From the NCBI GenBank assembly GCA_024636595.1, contig JAGXGT010000149.1, positions 1 to 16,894 of the forward strand: DNA of 16,894 nt. The letters run 5' to 3'. The stretch is from Sphingomonadales bacterium. Its GTDB lineage: Bacteria; Pseudomonadota; Alphaproteobacteria; Sphingomonadales; Sphingomonadaceae. A model generated the notes under the pieces. That model worked only from the letters and a program-made list of their open reading frames with translations, had not been told where the DNA came from and did not search any database. A program made the translations under genes and the position numbers. Numbering within the stretch: position 1 is the first letter of the stretch; each line of letters opens with the position of its first letter. Positions 13,058 to 16,894 of this stretch are shown one piece after another.

Positions 13058-14658
13058 ATCACCAACTCCTGCGGTCGGGCACGCTTGACCCAGAGCGCCA
13101 CAAACATCCGGGTTACAACAACGGCGGTGAAGACAGAGGACGCGATACCGATCATCAAGACGACCGCAAAACCCTTGACCGGTCCGGAACCGAACATGAA
13201 TAGCAAAACGCCCGCGATGATATTGGTAACATTGGCATCCATGATCGCCCGAGAGGCTTCCTTATAACCAACTTCGATGGCCTGAATGACCCTTCGTCCC
13301 CGTCGTCGTTCTTCCCTTATTCGTTCGTTGATCAGCACGTTGGCATCGACCGCAGCCCCGACGGTGAGAACAAAGCCCGCAATACCCGGCAGCGTCAGCG
13401 TCGCGTTGAACATGGCCATGACGCCGACAATGATGAACAGATTCAGGGCCAGCGCAATATTGGCGTACATGCCAAAGCGGCCATAGGTGACGACCATGAA
13501 GGTCAGCACGGCGACGGTGGCGATAATCGCGGCAATCATGCCCTTGTCGATCGAGTCCTTGCCGAGGTCGGGACCGACGGTGCGTTCCTCGACGATCTTC
13601 AGTTCAACCGGCAGCGCGCCGGATCGCAAGGCGATCGCCAGCTGGTTTGCGCTCTCTGTGGTGAAATTGCCGGAAATCTGAGCCGAGCCGCCAAGGATCG
13701 GTTCGTTGATGTTCGGCGCGGACAGTACCTGTCCATCGAGAATGATGGCAAAGGGCCTGCCGACATTATTCTGGGTCAGACGGGCAAATTTCGAACCGCC
13801 CTCACTGTCGAAGGTGATATTGACCACCGCGGCGTTGGTTTGCGGATCAAAGCCCTGTCCGGCATCGGTCAGCTTGTCGCCGCTGATACCGCCTAGACGT
13901 TTGACCGCGATGTTCGGCACACCGGACGGACTGTCCGGATAAGGGAAAATCTGGCTGCCAACCGGCGCGCGGCCCGCAGCCACCATATTGGGGTCGGCTT
14001 CAAAATCGACCAGCTTGAATTCCAGTTTCGCGGTCTGTCCGAGCAACGCCTTTAGCGCTTCCGGATCATCCAGACCCGGTACCTGCACCACAATCCGGTT
14101 ATCGCCCTGCCGGATGATCGTCGGTTCGCGGGTACCCATTTCATCGATCCGGCGGCGGATCACGTCCGTCGCAGTTTCCATGGCATTTTCGACTGCATTT
14201 TCCAGACCGGCTTCGGTCGGTGTCAAAACAAAGCGGGTGTCGTCGCGCACCTCAATATTCCAGTCGCGCTGGCCAGTCAGGCCGGCACCGGTGGTCAGCG
14301 GCACGATCGCATCGCGCGCGGCATCAACCTGGGTGCTGTCGCGCACCATGAAGCTGAGCACACCGTCGCGGCGCGAAATATCACCAATGCCGATGCGCGG
14401 CGTAGCGCGGCGCATTTCGGCGCGGACCGATTCTTCCATCGTTTCAAGACGGGCGGTCGCCACATCGGCGGGATCGGCTTCCAGCAGGATATGGCTGCCG
14501 CCCTGAAGATCGAGCCCCAGATTGATGGTCTCGTTGGGCAGAAAGCTCGGCCAATATTTCTGACCGCTTTCGCCAATCAGGCTGGGAATCGACATGAGCA
14601 CGCCAAAGGCCAGCAGCAGGGAAATGGAAATAACTTTCCAGCGCGGGAAATCGAGCAT
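13054..14658 (-). CDS. secD: Protein translocase subunit SecD
   Basis: A 534-residue inner-membrane protein. One helix (about residues 8-25) is followed by motif LGLDLQGGSHILLE (47-60), a long periplasmic region (P1 head and base, about 60-370) with IDEMGTREPTI and QVPGLDDPEALKALLGQTAKLEF-like segments, and five C-terminal helices. The latter include GVMAMFNATLTLPGIAG, GAAVDANVLINERIREE and GPVKGFAVVL, the conserved D4-D6 motifs. With SecF and YajC it forms the Sec accessory complex that completes export. The start ATG at 14658 is preceded by GAAAG rather than a strong Shine-Dalgarno; it lies 27 bases after the yajC stop. Full length with no visible lesion. Confidence 0.97.
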   Translation of the reverse strand: MLDFPRWKVISISLLLAFGVLMSIPSLIGESGQKYWPSFLPNETINLGLDLQGGSHILLEADPADVATARLETMEESVRAEMRRATPRIGIGDISRRDGVLSFMVRDSTQVDAARDAIVPLTTGAGLTGQRDWNIEVRDDTRFVLTPTEAGLENAVENAMETATDVIRRRIDEMGTREPTIIRQGDNRIVVQVPGLDDPEALKALLGQTAKLEFKLVDFEADPNMVAAGRAPVGSQIFPYPDSPSGVPNIAVKRLGGISGDKLTDAGQGFDPQTNAAVVNITFDSEGGSKFARLTQNNVGRPFAIILDGQVLSAPNINEPILGGSAQISGNFTTESANQLAIALRSGALPVELKIVEERTVGPDLGKDSIDKGMIAAIIATVAVLTFMVVTYGRFGMYANIALALNLFIIVGVMAMFNATLTLPGIAGFVLTVGAAVDANVLINERIREERRRGRRVIQAIEVGYKEASRAIMDANVTNIIAGVLLFMFGSGPVKGFAVVLMIGIASSVFTAVVVTRMFVALWVKRARPQELVI

Positions 14659-14685
14659 TGAAACTAACTTTCTATATCACCGCGT

Positions 14686-15018
14686 TCAATCGTTCGCAGG
14701 TTTGGCTCCGCCGCGTGGCATAACATCCGACAGAGTCGCCTTCACCGCTTTGACGCGGACGCCATTGGCGATCTCGATCTCGACATATTCATCGTCAACC
14801 TTGACCGCCTTGCCGACCAGTCCGCCGCCGGTCACAACCTCGTCATTCTTCTTGACCGAACCGACCTTCGCCTGATGTTCTTTCATCTTCTTTTGTTGCG
14901 GCCGGATCAGCAAAAAGTAGAAAACTGCGAAAATCAGCACCAGTGGCATCACCGAAATCAGAAAACCACCGGCACCGCCGGTGCCTGCTGCTGCGGATAA
15001 AATGGATATACTTGTCAT
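14686..15018 (-). CDS. yajC: Sec translocon accessory protein YajC
   Basis: A 110-residue protein with one N-terminal membrane helix (about residues 18-38, GGFLISVMPLVLIFAVFYFLL given in part), followed at once by RPQQKKMKEHQ, the hallmark of YajC. The cytoplasmic part is the usual small beta domain (GSVKKNDEVVTGGGLVGKAV, VEIEIANGVRVKAVKATLSDV). YajC associates with SecDF-YidC. It leads the operon yajC-secD-secF-Mth938. The ATG at 15018 is preceded by GGGAC at about seven bases. A short segment upstream carries a hairpin and a possible promoter (15043-15077), and the tRNA-Pro gene diverges about 200 bases away. Confidence 0.96.
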   Translation of the reverse strand: MTSISILSAAAGTGGAGGFLISVMPLVLIFAVFYFLLIRPQQKKMKEHQAKVGSVKKNDEVVTGGGLVGKAVKVDDEYVEIEIANGVRVKAVKATLSDVMPRGGAKPAND

Positions 15019-15042
15019 GAATTCGTCCCGATAATTGCAATT

Positions 15043-15077
15043 TTTATGTGTGGTGTCCGGGCTTGTGTTTCAAGCCC
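15043..15077 (-). promoter_or_regulatory. Candidate yajC operon promoter overlapping a 7-bp hairpin
   Basis: Read on the - strand, TTGAAA (15073-15068) is followed after 17 bases by CACATA (15050-15045), or after 19 bases by CATAAA (15048-15043). The -35-like box lies inside a perfect inverted repeat: GGGCTTG (15059-15065), loop TGTTT, CAAGCCC (15071-15077). No T-run follows on either strand, so a terminator is unlikely. The repeat could be an operator or an mRNA structure if transcription starts further upstream. The rest of 15019-15177 shows nothing else I can name. Confidence 0.35.
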
Positions 15078-15177
15078 CCAAACAGCCAACCCCGATGATG
15101 CGCGCGCCTATCACCTAGTTGTCGAGCGCGCAATGAAATCCGTATGCTGGAAAGGTTGGAAGCATCAAGCAAACGAC

Positions 15178-15206
15178 TTGCCAAGCCCGATCGACCTCCA
15201 TATATG
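15178..15206 (+). promoter_or_regulatory. Promoter of tRNA-Pro
   Basis: TTGCCA (15178-15183) matches the -35 consensus in 5 of 6 bases. After exactly 17 bases comes TATATG (15201-15206), a fair -10 box. Transcription would start near 15213, about six bases before the mature tRNA. The stretch after the -10 (CGCAGCCTCGG) is GC-rich, as in stringently controlled stable-RNA promoters. Confidence 0.65.
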
Positions 15207-15218
15207 CGCAGCCTCGGT

Positions 15219-15295
15219 CGGGACGTAGCGCAGCCTGGTAGCGCATCACACTGGGGGTGTGGGGGTCGGAGGTTCGAATCCTCTCGTCCCGACCA
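15219..15295 (+). tRNA. tRNA-Pro, anticodon GGG
   Basis: A complete 77-base cloverleaf. The acceptor arm CGGGACG (15219-15225) pairs with CGTCCCG (15285-15291), followed by A and an encoded CCA (15293-15295). The D arm is GCGC/GCGC around AGCCTGGTA. The anticodon arm TCACA/TGTGG closes with one U-G pair and carries CTGGGGG, giving anticodon GGG at 15253-15255. The T arm GGAGG/CCTCT encloses TTCGAAT. It reads CCC and CCU codons. An own promoter lies directly upstream (15178-15206). I saw no second copy of its 3' end in the window, so no sign of an integrated element at this tRNA. Confidence 0.97.
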
Positions 15296-15300
15296 GTTTA

Positions 15301-15321
15301 CCGGACCCAGAGCGCGTCCGG
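15301..15321 (+). terminator. Hairpin after tRNA-Pro, weak terminator candidate
   Basis: CCGGAC (15301-15306) and GTCCGG (15316-15321) pair perfectly around a 9-base loop, starting six bases after the tRNA CCA end. No T-run follows (GGGACGAGC), so it is more likely a 3' processing or Rho-dependent end structure than a strong intrinsic terminator. Confidence 0.4.
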
Positions 15322-15464
15322 GGGACGAGCGACCTAAAAACGCCCGAGCGCTGCGAGCATCGCAACAATTCCCCAAATGCGTGGCTTTATCGATTCCAAA
15401 GTTCGTCAAAGTTCGGGCCAATGAACGGTTTTCGCGCCCGGTCGCCGAGTGCCAGTCCATTTGA

Positions 15465-15546
15465 CTCGCACGAAGCCACGAAGACGCGAAGCCCGATGGA
15501 GACAAAACGGAATCGTGGACTACTCCAGCTTTTGTGGCTTTGAGCC
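15465..15546. repeat. Degenerate inverted repeat with ACGAAGCC-type octamers
   Basis: Left arm (15465-15501) contains three tandem octamers, ACGAAGCC, ACGAAGAC and GCGAAGCC (15470-15493). The right arm (15523-15546) reads, when inverted, CTCAAAGCCACAAAAGCTGGAG-like sequence that aligns with the left arm (about 10 of the first 12 core bases). Arrays of the CACGAAGNCACGAAG type, often as inverted pairs, are common intergenic repeats in proteobacteria. This copy looks worn. Confidence 0.5.
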
Positions 15547-15839
15547 TTCCTGCTGCCCGGGGATCGCGGTCGCTCGCGAGAACTAGACAGAGAACGCTTG
15601 TTTTGTTTTCCGTGACCTTTGCCCCAAAGCCGCAGGCTTCCAGTCTTTGTTGGGCGCAAGCCGGGGGCCGAGTGTAATCTTCCGGATTACTCCTTCCACC
15701 GCTCCAGCAGAAAATATGCAAATAGCGGGCGGTGCCGTCATCATATCCAAATTGTCAAAGAGCCTGTCCCCTGCCTGCACGAGAGCGAGGGAGACAATAA
15801 ACGATGGTGTGGGGTGTAGGACAGCGTTTTTGGCGCTAT

Positions 15840-16286
15840 CTACGGCGCCATTCGTTTTTCATAGGCCAGCACGTCGGCGCGCAGCCGGAGCGCATCGTGA
15901 TAGGCATTGTGCGGAACGGCGCTGCCCGTGCCCGAGCTTATAAGAGCGGCGTCAACCAGATCAAATCGAATATTGCGCACCGGTTTCATGAGGCCCGGAC
16001 CAATGACCAGCAGCCGCGCCGCATGGGCGATGTCTTCCGGCCAATCTGCAACGAGCACAGGTTCGGGATCGTCGATCAGATAGGCACCGAACTGGTCGCC
16101 AAGACAGCTATGCGTCACTTGCTCCACGTCCAGCTGGGGGATGATGTGCTGAGCAACCCATGGCGTGGGGTTCTGGCATTCTACCGCGGAGTAGAAGGGA
16201 ACACGACCGTCACCTTCGGGAACCAGGGCGATCGAAATCAATTCACCGCCAAAGCCGTTAAATTCAGTATCAAGAAAATAACGCAT
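15840..16286 (-). CDS. DEDDh 3'-5' exoribonuclease, Rv2179c-like
   Basis: A 148-residue protein starting at the ATG of 16286 (MRYFLDTEFNGFGGEL); a TTG six codons upstream gives a poorer start. The DEDD nuclease motifs are visible: Exo I with D6 and E8 in FLDTEFNG, Exo II within VADWPEDIAHAARLL, and Exo III HNAYHDAL with His and Asp four residues apart, the DEDDh form. The small size and the opening motif match the 3'-5' exoribonuclease family named after mycobacterial Rv2179c (RNase T-like fold, two metal ions). It likely trims single-stranded RNA ends; the natural substrate is unknown. It lies 77 bases after the M24 peptidase stop on the same strand and may share its transcript. Stop TAG at 15840-15842 sits within a small GGCGC/GCGCC hairpin (15832-15849). 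Confidence 0.85.
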   Translation of the reverse strand: MRYFLDTEFNGFGGELISIALVPEGDGRVPFYSAVECQNPTPWVAQHIIPQLDVEQVTHSCLGDQFGAYLIDDPEPVLVADWPEDIAHAARLLVIGPGLMKPVRNIRFDLVDAALISSGTGSAVPHNAYHDALRLRADVLAYEKRMAP

Positions 16287-16363
16287 CGTTCGATGTCCCC
16301 GCAAATTCTAAAACGTCACCTTGGCATTCCTGATTACAAAAACGCCGCTCGCTCCCATCGGTC

Positions 16364-16894
16364 CTACCCAAAAGGCCGATACAGATCCTGCTGCGGTTGG
16401 GTAAACCATTTAGGACCTGCCGCCGTCATATAGAAATGGTCTTCCAGCCGGATGCCATATTGGCCCGGCACAACGATCATCGGCTCGTTGGAGAAGCACA
16501 TGCCCGCAGCTAGCGGCGTCCAATCACCTTTGACGAGATAAGGGCCTTCATGGATATCCAGACCAATGCCATGGCCGGTGCGGTGGGGCAGCCCCGGCAG
16601 GTCGTAGTCGGGGCCGTGGCCGTGGCTGATCAGCACGTCGCGCGCGGCCTGATCGACCGCTTCACAGGGTGTGCCGATGGCGGCGCAGTCGAAGGCGGCT
16701 TGCTGGGCTTCTTTTTCCGCCTGCCACAATTTCTCGATCTTGCTATCCAGCTTGGACAGCGCATAGGTGCGGGTGATATCGGAATTATAGCCGTCGATGG
16801 TGCAGCCGGTGTCGATCAGGATCAGCTCGCCCTCTTGCAGCGACGGGTCGCCGGGCACGCCGTGCGGATGGGAGGTCGCTTCGCCGAACTGGAC
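16364..16894 (-). CDS. M24 family Xaa-Pro aminopeptidase (3' part, 5' end outside window)
   Basis: The last 176 codons of an M24 metallopeptidase; the frame is open to the window edge. All five metal ligands of the pita-bread fold are present in order: Asp in LILIDTGC, Asp in NSDITRTY, His in TGHGIGLDIHEGP, Glu in FSNEPMI and Glu in RLEDHF. The HRTGHGIGLDIHE block and the spacing fit aminopeptidase P/prolidase rather than methionine aminopeptidase. It would remove N-terminal residues before proline, or split Xaa-Pro dipeptides, in the cytoplasm. The C-terminus (PKWFTQPQQDLYRPFG) is short, as in bacterial Xaa-Pro peptidases. The start lies upstream of this window; a GTG at 16858 is internal and not a start. 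Confidence 0.93.
   Translation of the reverse strand, partial: VQFGEATSHPHGVPGDPSLQEGELILIDTGCTIDGYNSDITRTYALSKLDSKIEKLWQAEKEAQQAAFDCAAIGTPCEAVDQAARDVLISHGHGPDYDLPGLPHRTGHGIGLDIHEGPYLVKGDWTPLAAGMCFSNEPMIVVPGQYGIRLEDHFYMTAAGPKWFTQPQQDLYRPFG

Larger units (their letters stand above)
15296..15839. other. Gene-free region between tRNA-Pro and the exoribonuclease
   Basis: About 544 bases without a convincing gene. It holds the post-tRNA hairpin (15301-15321), a degenerate inverted repeat (15465-15546), small hairpins (AAGCC/GGCTT near 15635; GTAATC/GATTAC at 15674-15690), and a tandem AAAGTTCG pair near 15398-15415. Several open frames cross it on both strands, but they run through repeats or the tRNA and lack ribosome binding sites. 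One 65-codon frame at 15583-15780 (- strand) is less easily dismissed and is listed under findings. I looked for signal recognition particle RNA, RNase P, tmRNA and FMN-riboswitch core motifs and saw none. Confidence 0.6.

Noticed and set aside
13988..14506. 172-codon open frame on the + strand within secD
   Set aside because: Ser/Arg-rich shadow of a firmly identified gene.
15387..15659. 90-codon open frame on the - strand
   Set aside because: Its middle (LRVFVASCES) is the translation of the ACGAAGCC-type repeat; such frames are common artefacts.
15044..15721. 225-codon open frame on the - strand across the gene-free region
   Set aside because: It reads antisense through the whole tRNA-Pro and through the inverted repeat; no plausible domain.
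15219..15839. tRNA-Pro as an integration site for a mobile element
   Set aside because: No second copy of the tRNA 3' end and no integrase, recombinase or phage gene in the window.
15296..15839. Known structured RNA (SRP RNA, RNase P, tmRNA, FMN riboswitch)
   Set aside because: None of the core motifs I know for these was found on either strand.
1..16894. CRISPR array, toxin-antitoxin pair, restriction system or insertion sequence
   Set aside because: No regularly spaced direct repeats, no small paired genes of that kind and no transposase or Cas-like protein seen.

Overview
The window looks like chromosomal DNA of an alphaproteobacterium, most likely a member of the Sphingomonadales (Sphingopyxis/Sphingorhabdus-like). 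This rests on the kinds of protein present: a stand-alone NDUFS4-type complex I accessory subunit, a DUF6456 protein, a long-chain polyprenyl diphosphate synthase of the ubiquinone-10 type, paired TPM-domain proteins with a glycine-rich tail, and a PepSY/response regulator/histidine kinase cluster. The genus is a guess from family resemblance; no search was run. The sequence is moderately GC-rich by eye and carries no phage, plasmid, insertion-sequence or CRISPR genes. Nearly everything is housekeeping.

Layout. Positions 1-1360 (+ strand) hold the tail of one TPM protein, a second TPM protein, a REP-like hairpin doublet and a Nudix hydrolase. Positions 1511-2827 (- strand) hold the complex I subunit and the polyprenyl synthase, with a chorismate mutase diverging at 2943-3227. 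From 7366 down to 3224 the - strand carries a D-amino-acid-type aminotransferase, a SIMPL-domain exported protein, a small exported PepSY protein, an OmpR-type response regulator and its histidine kinase. Positions 7495-9312 hold an Uup-like ABC-F ATPase, met tail-to-tail by a DUF6456 protein. Next come a divergent HTH regulator and a glycosyltransferase (9927-11693). From 15018 down to 11690 lies the yajC-secD-secF operon with an Mth938-type gene at its end. A tRNA-Pro(GGG) follows at 15219-15295, then about 540 bases without a convincing gene, then (- strand) a DEDDh exoribonuclease and the 3' part of an M24 aminopeptidase that runs off the window.

How the genes work together. YajC-SecD-SecF form the accessory membrane complex of the Sec translocon, and the exported proteins here (PepSY, SIMPL) would be Sec substrates. 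The PepSY protein, response regulator and kinase probably act as one envelope-sensing unit with a candidate 11-bp direct-repeat operator in front. The polyprenyl synthase and the complex I subunit both serve respiration.

I found no clearly new system. The best leads are: (i) a REP-like doublet whose two stems differ by compensatory changes; (ii) three of the four protein-coding convergent gene pairs ending in one shared palindromic tetramer (CTAG, TTAA, CTAG) that supplies both stop codons; (iii) a histidine kinase whose frame runs back to a CTG overlapping the regulator stop (CTGA) behind a good ribosome binding site; (iv) the three-part PepSY/RR/HK unit; (v) a 15-bp palindrome just before the HTH regulator.
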